DNA of 64,000 nucleotides from Coccinella septempunctata (taxonomy: Eukaryota > Arthropoda > Insecta > Coleoptera > Coccinellidae): contig NC_058190.1 in NCBI RefSeq assembly GCF_907165205.1, forward strand, positions 3,852,001 to 3,916,000. The letters are read 5' to 3'. The position numbers and the translations under genes were made by a program. Below, piece after piece: positions 32,201 through 42,686 of the stretch (its first letter is position 1; each line of letters opens with the position of its first letter). Under the pieces are notes generated by a model. That model was not told the origin of the DNA, searched no databases, and saw only the letters and a program-made list of their open reading frames with translations.

Positions 32201-34496
32201 CGAATTCAATTTTCAAATCTTCTTTTGTCGTCAATTTTTTATTATTCTTCTTAAATGAGATTATCCCACTGTTACCACAATCGCCAAAGTAAATTTTCAC
32301 ACACATCATAAAAATGATAACACTTATATTCAATATATCTATATACAGGGTGTGGCGTAATGAATGGATAATATTGAGCCTGCAGGTAGAGGACTCTATG
32401 GCGGTTCAGAAAAATATATTTTACGTTTAGTAAAAGTGCCTTGGTTTTCGAGATATTGGAGATTTTCGAAAATTCACGAGAATTACACCCTTCGCTACTC
32501 GTTTTGCAGGCAAGACTCCAAATGAAGGAATTTTTTCAAACTGTTTTTTGGATAGTATTCCTGGATAGATGATCTATCGAATGTTATTCATTATTTTTGA
32601 GGCGCATGAATAGTTCTTTATGAAAAAAAGATCTGACTCAACTTTTCCGTTTGGCTAATTTTTTTTCATAAGTTCAACCTAGCGCGGTGTAAAAAATAAT
32701 ATGGTTACCTGAGAGCCAATGCAAGAAAAAACATGCCAGTTTCATTGAGATTCCGAAATGGTATAACTCTCTGTATTCTCAGCATTTAATACAAAATAAA
32801 TTCCTATTGCAATCAGTTGAGGCCTAGTTTAATGTAAACGGTGTTTCTAAAATTTTTATGAGCTAAAATGAGAAATGCAAGCAGAATGAAGCAATCGTGT
32901 ATAAGAAGGTATTGAGCATTTACTGAAGCTCATGGTGGCCTCTTAGAGAATCTTTTGTGATATTTAATTCAATGAAACGACACTCATTTTAAAATTGTTG
33001 ATATCTATGCAATAAAGCTATGATTCATTAGAAAGTGTAGACTATAGAGCATGTATCAGAACTCATGGTGGACAATTTAAGCATCATTTGTGATTTGTGA
33101 AACTTTTTTCAATGAAACGATATTTTACAATTGTTATTTTTTCTCGTTTTCTTTTATTATTTAACCCCAACGTTGGGAAATCAATATTATGAAGTTAATT
33201 TCAAGTTATGCATTAAATTAAATTTCAGCATTTTTGTAACAAGGGTCTTGACTCAATGCAATAAAAATTACCTAATTTTCAGCTTTTTTTCTTAATTGCT
33301 AAAATTCACTTCGTTACTTGAAATTCGCTTAACAACTATTAACTTTATAACTATAGGGCTTAATAATGAAAGAATACGAGGGAAAAAAACCAATTTTAAA
33401 ATATTGTTTAATTGAATCGAGTTTCACAAAAAGTGTACAAAGTGTGCATCAGGAGCTGTACTAGATGCTCTACAACTTCTTATGAATAATTGCTTTATTC
33501 TGCTTGCAAGTCTCATTTCAGTTGCTAAAAATTAAAGAAAAAGGCTTACGTCAAACTCTGCCTTGACTCATTGTAATAGAAATTTATTTTGTATTCAATG
33601 CTGAAAATAGAGTGAGTTATACCATTTCAGAATCTCAGTGAAACAGGCATGTTTTCTCTTGCTTTGGCACTCAGGTAACCATATTATTTTCCACACTACG
33701 CTGGGTTGAACTTAGGAAAAAAAATAAGCAAAACGTAAAATTTGAGTTAATTCTTTTATTCATGAAAAACTATTTATGCGCCTCAAAAATAATAATTTAC
33801 ATTTGATAGCGCATCTATCCAGGAATACTATCCAAAAAACAGTTGGAAAAAATTCCTTCATTTGGAGTCTTGCCTGCAAAAAGAGTGGCGAAGGGTGTGA
33901 TTTTCTTGAATTTTCGAAAATCTCGAATATCTCGAAAACCAAGGCACTTTTACTAAACGTAAAATATATTTTTCTGAACCGCCATAGAGTCCTCTACCTG
34001 CAGGCTCCATATTATCCATTCATTACGCCACACCCTGTATATCAAAACTTCTGCATATTTTTAAACTATAAACAACTCTGCAAAAATGAGCCACCCTTAA
34101 AAATTTTGACAGATATAAATTCAAAATTTCAAAAACGTCGAAAAGTTTCTGAAAAATTTCTTATTCTTACTCATTTTTTTCAGCGAGGAATCTCCTGAAG
34201 AAGAAGATTTTACAAGGGAAAGAAGAAACATTTATATAGAGGATGATAAGAGGAAACGCAGAGATGTCATAATCGAAGACGACGATGATATGAGAAAGAA
34301 AAGAGATATTATAATTGAAGACGAAGATCGTAAAAAAAGAGATGTGATCATTGAAGACGATAACGATGACAGAAAGCGCAGAGATCTAAACAACGAAGCT
34401 GAAGCGATGAGGGTGAGAAGGGATGTCATTATCGAAGATGACGATGGTAAAAGGAAGCGAAGAGATGTCATTATTGAAAACGACGATTCGTTTTGA
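26213..34496 (+). CDS. Secreted multi-peptide precursor with seven acidic repeats (unrecognised family)
   Basis: Three exons in phase: 26213-26267, 32029-32059, 34184-34496 (TGA at 34494-34496), giving 132 residues. Exon 1 encodes a signal peptide (MKKFVISLVLCALLCGVLG). After a short acidic spacer, exon 3 encodes seven short acidic units separated by basic clusters: NIYIEDD, DVIIEDDDDM, DIIIEDED, DVIIEDDNDD, DLNNEAEAM, DVIIEDDDG and DVIIENDDSF. Every junction fits the furin consensus R-X-K/R-R (RERR, RKRR, RKKR, RKKR, RKRR, RVRR, RKRR). This layout is that of a multi-copy prohormone or of tandem antimicrobial-peptide precursors. One unit ends in Gly before Lys-Arg, a possible amidation site. 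I do not recognise the family; processing and function are inferred. An AATAAA at about 34571 fits the 3' end. Both introns are loaded with transposons. Confidence 0.75.
27556..27688 (-). CDS. Candidate terminal exon inside the 4.27-kb element
   Basis: After an acceptor-like TTGCTTCCAG, a 43-codon frame reads EAVYVLFESETPADLNDAVI and continues with KRAIQDWLRLANQRYEYERN, ending in Lys-Asn-Lys and TAG. Its balanced, helix-like composition differs from the low-complexity DNA around it. A donor-like GAACAAG|GTGAGT on the same strand near 29402 could be an upstream non-coding exon. It may be the tail of a lost transposase or a captured exon. No family recognised. Confidence 0.35.
27873..29042. repeat. 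332-bp tandem satellite, about 3.5 copies
   Basis: The phrase GAAAACGCTGCTGTATAATG (or close variants) starts units at about 27879, 28209, 28541 and 28873, a spacing of 330-332 bp. Identity between full units is very high; the last unit breaks off near 29042 at TTCCGATTGATATTCC. The unit has no stable ORF. Confidence 0.9.
30190..30660. repeat. Diverged direct duplication (~265 bp)
   Basis: TTTTCGACCATTTTA followed by TATGTAATCTAGGCGTCT and AAAGTCAGATATTGATGT at 30205-30275 recurs as TTTTCGACCATTTTA, ATGTAATCTAGATGTCT and AAAGTCAGATATTGATGT at 30478-30555. Confidence 0.65.
31256..32028. other. Intron remnant with fragmentary element ends
   Basis: The rest of intron 1 of the precursor. Termini such as GGAACATCCTATATA (about 31362) and TATAGGATGTTCCATT (about 31790) to GGTAACCCTGTACA (about 31976) suggest eroded foldback pieces. 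No gene. Confidence 0.4.
32344..34039. mobile_element. 1.7-kb foldback element (TACAGGGTGTGGCGTAATG ends)
   Basis: The left arm from 32344 and right arm to 34039 are inverted copies (for example AGGTAGAGGACTCTATGGCG and complement) extending some 550 bp inward, to about 32900 and 33490. The centre contains further internally repeated sequence (CAATGAAACGA). It occupies most of intron 2 of the precursor gene. Confidence 0.85.
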
Positions 34497-34741
34497 ATTA
34501 ACGAGTGATTTTTATGAAAACCTCAAATTTCACAAAAACATGTTCGACAATTCTTAAATATTTGTTTCCAAATAAAATGTGTAACTTTCTAATTAAAATT
34601 TATTATAACTGAGCAGTATGTTTTTTTTTCAGTAATAAGTCGTTCTTGATTGTCAAATTGATCTCAAGATCACAACCCAATGAATTAGGAAAGGAGTGAA
34701 ATTTATTCTAAGGATATCCCTTGCTGTCTACAATTTTTTTG

Positions 34742-35165
34742 TACCGGGTGTTTTCACACTAATTTGACCCCTCCTTTAACTTTGTTACAAACAGAGAAAA
34801 AAACTTTTTTTCCACAAAAGTTAAACGAAATCAACAATTGTCTTCAAAATGATTCCACGAAGAGAAATATTATTCAGAGTCGACTACCAGTTGAATGCAA
34901 CTTCATATTGTCAAATGAACGCCCCATTTTTGACTACCGAATGTACAGGTTGGTCCAACGAAAACATCGATTTTCCGACTTTTAAATAAAAATTTCTGAT
35001 TCGAGGAGGAAAAACTTTTCCGCTTTTTTCATCTTCGTAACTTTAACCCTCTAACGGAGGTAAACACCCCCCCTTGATTTTGAATAGGGATGAGGGGTAA
35101 AATAACTGCAAAAATAGTGAAAGAAGAGGCAATGTGGAATTTATCTATACGTATCCGACTACTTT
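34742..35165. repeat. Repeat family B copy
   Basis: It starts TACCGGGTGTTTTCACAC-like; the part at 34930-35100 (TTGGTCCAACGAAAACATCG, CTTTAACCCTCTAACGGAGG) is a reverse-orientation match to 15230-15440, and the rest (GGCAATGTGGAATTTATCT) matches about 14370. No gene. The stretch 34500-34741 is the 3' end of the precursor and short spacer. Confidence 0.5.
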
Positions 35166-35238
35166 GATTGGAGAGAGTTCATACACAAGCCTTAGATGAC
35201 TTTTCTGAGCTCTCTCAAATTCTGAATTGTATTGTATG

Positions 35239-37892
35239 CTAGAGTGAATAAATGACTTCAGCCTTGCGGCTTTCACACTCCTCTCCAGAGGAAAATTCAC
35301 TTATCCCAGATATCTCAAAAGGATTAAGCTCTGTTGGAGCCCTTTCCAGGTTTTCGGGCTCGTGGTGGTGGTCGGGTCCGGGTCGCTCCTCGGCTCCCTG
35401 CTGTCGCTTGGATTCCTGCTCCACCCGCACTTCCTGTCGGAGCAGACGGTGTTCCTTTTGAATTTCCCATGTACTTGGTGCAGTTCTCGTCGTTCCCAGC
35501 AGTACCGCCTTCTGCATGACTCTATAGATATTTTCGTCCAGCTGAAGTTTCCTCAAGTTCTCTAGTAGTTTCTTCGGTATCAGGCCTGTAGATGACATTA
35601 CAATAGGGATGGTCTTGATATCTTTCAGTTTCCACAGTCTTCTGGTTTGTTCCTCGAGATCTCTGTACTTTGAAATTTTTTCAGTGTGCCTATCTAGAAG
35701 ATTGTTATTATTTGGAATCGCCACATCGATGAATAGTGCTCTGTCCTCATCCTTATTGAGCAATATGAGGTCTGGTCTATTGTGGGTTATTTTCCGGTCT
35801 GCCAGAACCGTGCGATCCCAGTAGAGCTTGTGATGTTCATTTTCCAACACAGCATCCGGATGGTAGTTGTAATAAGGAACCTTTTTCGAACTTAGAAGTT
35901 GGTGTTTTAGTGCCAACTCTTGGTGAAGAATCTTGGCAACAGCATCATGTCTATTTTTGTACTCCGTGCCCGCGAACTTCTGACATCCCCCGGTGATGTG
36001 CTGGATAGTTTCATGTGTCGCACAGCCATAACGACAGCTACCATCCGCCACTGAGGCATCCTTGGCGATATATTTCATGTAATTTCTTGTTGGAATCACC
36101 TGATCCTGGATGGCAAGCATGGAGCCCTCTGTCTCAGGAAACAACCTTCCGGAAGTCAACCAGTAGTTCGACGCAGATATGTCGACGTGATCATGGTTGA
36201 CCTCGTTCTGGTGCTTCCCATGCAAAGGTTTGCCAATCAGTTTCTGCATTTTACTTTCTGCAGAGTGTTCGACGGTTTCCAAGTGGTCCTGCTGTAGCTT
36301 TAACGGTGTATAAGTATCAGCAACACAAACTACTTGATGGAGTTCTGATGAAGTAGCCTTGCTCAGAAAATATTTTCGAAGTCCTTCAATTTCCTGGGTC
36401 ATACGGTTGGACAAATCAACAATTCCTCTACCCCCAAGATGTCGTGGCAGCTCTGTCCGTTCTATTGAGCTTTTCGGGTGATGTTTATTGTGTTTAGTCA
36501 GCATCGTCCTTATTTTTCTCTGTAAGGCTGCTAAATCGGTGGTCGTCCAAGAGATGATACCGAATGAATAGGTCAGCGCCGAGCAAGCGTAGGTGTTAAT
36601 CGATTTTATGAGATTCTTGCTGTTAAGGCCAGTTCTCATTATCCTTCTTAATCTTCGGGTGAACTCCTCCGTTAATTCGTTCTTCATCTGGGTCTGATTG
36701 ATTTTTCTTGCCTGTTTTATGCCTAGATACTTGTATGTGTCTCCTTCCTTCAATGCTTCAATTTCTGCACCTTCCTTGAGTTTGAACGTATCATCTTCTA
36801 TTTTTCCTCTCGTTATGTTCAGCAGTCGACATTTTTCTAATCCAAACGTCTTTTTGATGTCTTCCGAAAATCCTTCCACCATTTTCAGCATCTGTTGCAT
36901 TTGTTTTTTGGTAGATGCGAAGAGTTTCAAATCGTCCATGTAAAGTAGATGATTCAGTTTCATCATAGTTCTACTGCCGCTCTTGATGGAAAATCCGTAG
37001 TCCGTAGAATTCAATCTATGAGACAAGGGATTCAGGGCCATGCAGAACCACAGAGGGCTCAGCGAGTCTCCTTGGAAAATTCCGCGTCTTATTGGAATAG
37101 GTCCTGTTGTAATGGAGCAATCTGCTGCTTTCATTTGAAGACTAGTACGCCAGGTTGACATGGCGTTTTTCAGGAACTTAACAATATTGGGATCCACCTT
37201 GTAAATCTTCAAGATCGTCAAGAGCCATTCGTGAGATATAGAATCGAATGCTTTTTTGTAGTCTATGTACGCAGCGTAAAGATTCCTCCGCTTGGAGAAC
37301 GCTTGATTGCAGATAACTGAATCAATTATTAGCTGTTCTTTGCACCCTCGGCTGTCTTTGGTGCATCCTTTCTGTTGCATGGCGATGATGTTATTCCTTT
37401 CGCAATGGTTGTGAATTCGATTTGAAATGCACGATGTGATTAATTTGTACATCGTTGGAAGACATGTGATTGGTCGGTATTTGGATGGGTCTTCTGTATT
37501 CCTTTGGTCTTTAGGTAAAAGGTACGTTGTGCCATGTGTAAGGAATATTGGCATTCTTTCAGGATTTTCAATGACGTCATTTATTGCGGAGGTCAATTTG
37601 TCATGCATGATCCAAAGTTTCTTGATCCAGAAGTTCTGTAATAAATCAGGCCCAGGTGCTTTCCAGTTGTGTAGTCCTCTGATAGCTGATTTTACTTCTT
37701 CAATTGTGATCTTGTCATGCTGCATCGGCTCATATTTTATAGCTTCAGATTTTTCATCTTCAATCCATCCGGTATCTCCACTGAACTGAGGTTTCGTTGA
37801 TAATTGTTCGGTCCAGAATTGTTCTATGGCTTCTTTTGGTGGTGACTTTCCATTTTCTACATCAGACGATATGAGTGACCGGTAGAAAGTTA
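35239..37892 (-). CDS. Non-LTR retrotransposon polyprotein (RT plus restriction-like endonuclease), 5'-truncated
   Basis: The frame is open from the truncation point at 37892 to the stop at 35239 (about 884 codons; first Met at 37725). In order: a pre-RT segment with WKAPGPD, an RT domain with YRPITCLPTMYKL, IDYKKAFDSISHEWL, GIFQGDSLSPLWFC and the YMDD box (LLYMDDLKLFAS), thumb, a CCHC knuckle (CRYGCATHETIQHITGGC), and a C-terminal restriction-like endonuclease motif (RPDLILLNK ... ALFIDVA). The CCHC-then-RLE order is typical of the R2/R4 branch; R4/Dong-like is my best guess. The N-terminal DNA-binding region is missing, as expected from 5' truncation, and an ATT microsatellite abuts that edge. 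The lack of internal stops suggests recent insertion. Confidence 0.85.
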
Positions 37893-39169
37893 TTATTATT
37901 ATTATTTTAAAGGTCTAAAAAAGTATTCATTTTCTGTCCAAAAAAGTAGACATTACCTCAGTCTATCGTGAATTTTCAAGAACATTACAAGTGTGTTAAA
38001 GCGACAGAGTGTTTCCATTTCGTAAAGTTTATATCGAAAAACAAATGTGACAATCTACATTCTACTACATCTTTCTATGTAGAATTCAGTGGCGTAGTTG
38101 AAGATTTTTTTTAGTTTGCCACTTATGTGGTTTAATCTTTTATTTTTTAAAATATAAACCCTATGTTTTTCCTACATTTTTCAGTACCATATTTTCGTCT
38201 GATTCAGAATACATGTCCTGTCTCGAATTGTTCTTGCAATAAAGGTGAATTCAAAAACTAGTTCATCGGTCAAGTTGGCAGGTTATTTTCATTGATGAAA
38301 CAGGATAATATAGATTCAATAGTAGATTGGGGTCAAAAGAAACACTTTTTTCTTTTACCATTTTTTCCGAATCAGGTCGGTTTTAAAGATACAGGCTGCT
38401 GAAAAATCATAAAAAAAATTATTTTTATATTTTATCTAAGAAACGGTTTTATCGTATGAAGTGAATTTCGCATTATAGTTCTTCGTTTAGTTATGATGAA
38501 TCTTTTTCAAATATAAGATTTCACCCACTTCTTCTAGTCTCCCCCCTTTATGACCATTAAGTACAATAGAAATACCTACCAAAAATTCGAAGAACCAAAC
38601 TCTTGAAACTAAATAATCTAGTTATTCTGAAGGTAATTTTGTTTTTGCAGGGGTAGCACAGCTCATTATGAAAACTTAAAATGGCGAATCGGAAAAAATG
38701 GTAAAGGAAAAAAGTGTTTCTTTTGACCTCAAGGATCTACTGTTAAAATATTTGTACGAGTCAAAGACTCACCCTGTATATTCTGAATCAGAAAAAATAT
38801 GGACTGGAATATGTAAAAAGAATATAGATTTTACATTAAAAAAAAATAACTATCTAAACTGAAAAACATTTTCTACTGTGCCACTTAATTCTACATAAAA
38901 ATGTGATACTTAAAAGCATCCTCTGCAACCTGTCAAAGGACGGAAAATAAGTTTTCCTTTATAACAAAAGAAGATACATATATAGAGGAATTTATAGTGA
39001 CTTTATACACCATATACCATAGGTAGGTATATGAAGTCACTGTAGAGGAATGCGGTTTTTGCCATTATCCATCTTTTGAAAATCGAGGTCGGAAACCATT
39101 TTTCCGTAGCTCTCACGATTGCAGAGCTCTGCCATTCAATCCTATAGAATATAGAATTTTGTGGACCTG
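37893..39169. other. Intergenic spacer with truncated MITE family A copy
   Basis: From about 38310 to 38778 is a family A copy lacking its first ~25 bp; it ends GAGTCAAAGACTCACCCTGT followed by ATA. On either side (37893-38309 and 38779-39169) I see nothing recognisable. Confidence 0.6.
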
Positions 39170-40318
39170 TACAGGGTGGGCAAATTTCGATGTTTTAGCA
39201 CTACAGTTTTTAAACCAGAGGAGATACACAAAATCTGATACCCCATTCCCGTTCTCTTTTTCTGAGAAACTAACAATAGTTGTAGTGATTTTTGTCCACT
39301 TTCTTTTGTTTTCGAGTTATAAGCAAAAATTGGAAAAATGGCGATATCGAAATAAATTTATATCTCCACTAATACTCATGATAGAGCTCTGAAATTAAAA
39401 CATTATACAGGCTCTTTTTCAAGTAGAATCCAGTGGCGTGCTCGCCTTTATAGCAGGATTTTTAATTACGAATTACGAACCCAAAGTTATGTTTTTTTAA
39501 ATGGGAACACTAGTTTTCTGTGCAATTTTTTGAAAGCTTAATTTTTACTGATTTCAAAAATATATAACATCATATGGTTTGTATCAATATAAATGATGAA
39601 AATGGTCAAAAACCTTTTTTCTCAATATTTCTATGGTTTCAACTTTTGATGAGCACAGAAACAAATAGCATCGTATGATTACCACTGTCTCCTTCTATAA
39701 GTCTTTTAATTATTATGAAAATTTATCAAACATATCTTGATTCAAATTTTGTGAAAATTGGTAAAAAGCATAGAAAGAATGACATTGCCGGAAGGAGACT
39801 GCTTTTGTTATAGGAAACTCTATTTTTCTGTGCTCGTCAAAATTTGAAACCATAGAAATATTGAGAAAAAAGGTTTTTGACCATTTTCTATTATTTATAT
39901 TGATACAAACAATATGATGTTATATATTTTTGAAATCAGTAAAAATTAAGCTTTCAAAAAATTGCACAGAAAACTAGTGTTCCCATTTAAAAACACATAA
40001 CTTTGGGTAATAGCTTCGTAATTAAAAATCCTGCTAGAAAGGCGAGCACGCCACTGGATTCTACGTGAAAAAGTGCCTGTATAATGTTTCAATTTCAGAA
40101 CTCTATCATCAGTATTAGCGGAGATATAAATTTATTTCGATATCGCCATTTTTACAATTTTTGCTTATAACTCGAACACAAAAGAAAGTGGCAAAAAATC
40201 ACTAATACTATTGTAAGTTTCTCAGAAAAAGAGTACGAGAATGGGGTATCAGATTTTGTCTATCTCCTCCGGTTTAAAGGCTGTAGTGCTGAAACATCGA
40301 AATTTGCCCACCCTGTAC
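39170..40318. mobile_element. Foldback element (TACAGGGTGGGCAAATTTCG ends)
   Basis: The left arm 39170-39665 and right arm about 39830-40318 are near-perfect inverted copies, including CCAGTGGCGTGCTCGCC and its complement about 260 bp from each end. The spacer is about 165 bp. The open frame at 39159-39392 is arm sequence, not a gene. Confidence 0.9.
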
Positions 40319-40500
40319 AGTGGAAGTTCGGATTCAAAATATGTAATTGATTAAAATCTTTTTAGAAAGCGTTGGAAGGTGCAATGGTAATATTTCGAAA
40401 AAGATATAAAAGTATCTCGCATTGTACAAGGCTCTTCGGTAAGCAGTCACAATCTTCGAATATAAATAATGGTACACTGAGATTTATTAGTGTAAAATAT

Positions 40501-40572
40501 AGGTTCCACCGAGATTTGAACTCGGATCGCTGGATTCAAAGTCCAGAGTGCTAACCATTACACCATGGAACC
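40501..40572 (-). tRNA. tRNA-Gln (anticodon UUG)
   Basis: On the minus strand the 72-nt sequence folds as a cloverleaf. The acceptor stem pairs GGTTCCA with TGGAACC, the D-arm holds TGGTTAGCA, the anticodon stem pairs CTGGA with TCCAG around the loop CTTTGAA (anticodon TTG), and the T-arm is CCGAGTTCAAATCTCGG. It is colinear with the conserved animal tRNA-Gln. A T-run (TTTT at about 40494-40497 on this strand) follows as a pol III terminator. No intron. Confidence 0.95.
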
Positions 40573-40944
40573 TTGCTTCTAGGGATCATTTTTGACAGAT
40601 AAGACAGTTTTGTCCTTCAAATCCTTCATGCAAAAATCTTCATTTATGTATTTATTCAAGATAATGCAAAAAAATTTGAAATTAATATTATTATAAACAT
40701 TTGTAGTCTAGATGAACGTTCCGCCTTCCATTCATATACTTTTTCTATAATTTTAAAAAACGGGCATACACAAAAGTACACAACACATAACCTAATTTAC
40801 TCTTGTGTTTTGAAGTTTAGTTTAGCTTACCCTAGAAATATTCAAAATAAGGGACACATTTAAATTTAAATATTCTTCAGTATCAAAGCACTTTTCTTCT
40901 AGTTTCTTTGTGTTGAGCGTTTCGTCTGAAATTGATCTGAAATC

Positions 40945-42122
40945 ATGCAAAAGTATGAGAAGCTAGAAAAAATTGGTGAAGGTACCTATGGAACTGTTTT
41001 CAAAGCAAAAAACAGAGAAACCCACGAAATTGTTGCTCTCAAAAGAGTTCGTTTGGATGACGATGACGAGGGGGTTCCATCTTCAGCTCTACGAGAAATA
41101 TGCCTTCTGAAGGAACTGAAACACAAGAACATAGTTCGTCTTTATGATGTTTTGCACAGCGACAAAAAACTCACTCTGGTATTCGAGCATTGCGACCAGG
41201 ATTTGAAAAAGTATTTCGATAGCTTGAATGGAGACATAGATCCCGATGTTGTGAAATCTTTCATGTTTCAATTACTGAGAGGTTTAGCATTTTGCCATAG
41301 CCATAATATACTGCATAGAGATTTGAAACCTCAAAATCTCTTGATCAATAAGAATGGAGAGTTGAAGCTTGCTGATTTCGGCCTAGCGAGAGCCTTCGGC
41401 ATACCAGTTAAGTGTTATTCAGCTGAGGTTGTGACTTTGTGGTATCGTCCTCCGGATGTTTTATTTGGAGCGAAGCTGTATACAACATCGATCGATATGT
41501 GGTCTGCAGGATGTATTTTCGCAGAACTTGCTAATGCTGGTAAATATTCAGAAATTTGATACCGTGTAACTTGAATTACAATTAAAATTTTTTCTTCAGG
41601 CAGACCGTTATTCCCAGGCTCTGATGTAGATGATCAGGTGCGAAGGATATTCAAATTATTAGGTACCCCCACAGAAGAAACTTGGAGCGGCATGAATCAA
41701 TTGCCTGATTACAAACCTTTTCCTTTATATCAACCTAACATGAGCATGTCCCAGGTAGGTTTTAACCAGATGGGGTATGGTCTGTATATAACCAAAAATT
41801 TGAGAACGGTTTCTACGACAGATATTGTACCAAAGTTTCAGGAAATTGACATATACGGACCAGCCACTTACTAACCAAAGTGTATATACTGACCATACCC
41901 TAGATTTTTTCTTCTTATGGTGGATTTATCGATGATGTGATTACATGTTTTTTTTTAATTTCTTAGGTAGTCCCTAAGTTGGGCAGCAGGGGGAGAGATC
42001 TACTTCAACACCTGTTGGTTTGCAATCCATCCGGGAGAATGTCAGCGGATGATGCAATGGGTCATCCCTACTTTACAGATCTGAACCCAAGCATAAAAAA
42101 TGATCGATGTGAAAGAACTTAA
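40945..42122 (+). CDS. Cdk5: Cyclin-dependent kinase 5
   Basis: Exons 40945-41539, 41600-41754 and 41967-42122 join in phase with GT..AG introns of 60 and 212 bp to give 301 residues (vertebrate CDK5 has 292). Kinase landmarks: glycine loop GEGTYG (11-16), Lys33 in VALKRV, the Cdk5-type cyclin-binding helix PSSALRE (45-51), HRDLKPQN, DFGLARAFGIPV, the activation-loop Ser in CYSAEVVTLWYRPPDVL, and DMWSAGCIFAELANAG. Cdk5 pairs with p35-type activators rather than classical cyclins and acts in neurons on cytoskeleton and synapse substrates (family knowledge). The C-terminal exon (VVPKLGSRGRDLLQHLL) completes the lobe and ends slightly longer than usual (DLNPSIKNDRCERT). The gene appears intact. 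Start chosen at the first Met, matching the family's MQKYEKLEKIGEG start. Confidence 0.97.
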
Positions 42123-42686
42123 ATATGAATGGTTTAAATGTCTTGTATGAATACCCTTTGAATTCTTTGAAGCAGATTCAGATAACTTGTAGAACATAGT
42201 AGCTGTAAGTACTTGTGAGTTGATTTAATTTTTTTGTACCTGATCTAATAATTGCAGAATAACAGGTTAAATTAAGTTTCTGTACTTTTACATGATTAAT
42301 GATTGAATCAGTATTCATTAAATTAACACTATGGTTAAGTAATTATCTTTTTCAATATCTCTAGATAGTTTATTTCATCCTAATAATGTTTTTGTAAGTG
42401 TGTGTATGTTGTGAATTCATAATTTTTAGTTTGTGTATAAGGAATTCTTTGAAATGTTCCTACATTCCTCTTTTATTTTATGCTTCTTGATCTCCTTTGT
42501 TAACTGTGTATGAACTGTAATGAGAATCGACGCTGAAAAATCATTCATTTATTTATTATCACCTAGGTATTAAACCACATTGTATTATATGTGCAATACA
42601 TGGTATCAAATTTTATAATTATTATTTTTTTATTCTCAGTATTTCAAAATGAACATTCCGACCGATTATTCTGATTTCCTTTGTAA
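42123..42686 (+). other. Cdk5 3' UTR and spacer
   Basis: AT-rich sequence after the Cdk5 stop with no ORF or repeat that I recognise. A truncated LINE starts directly at its end. Confidence 0.5.

Noticed and set aside
34232..34471. Ser/Leu-rich frame antisense to the peptide precursor
   Set aside because: It is the mirror image of the repeated acidic/basic codons on the plus strand and has no independent support.
37427..37789. 120-codon frame antisense to the RLE retrotransposon
   Set aside because: It is a shadow of the long minus-strand reverse transcriptase frame.
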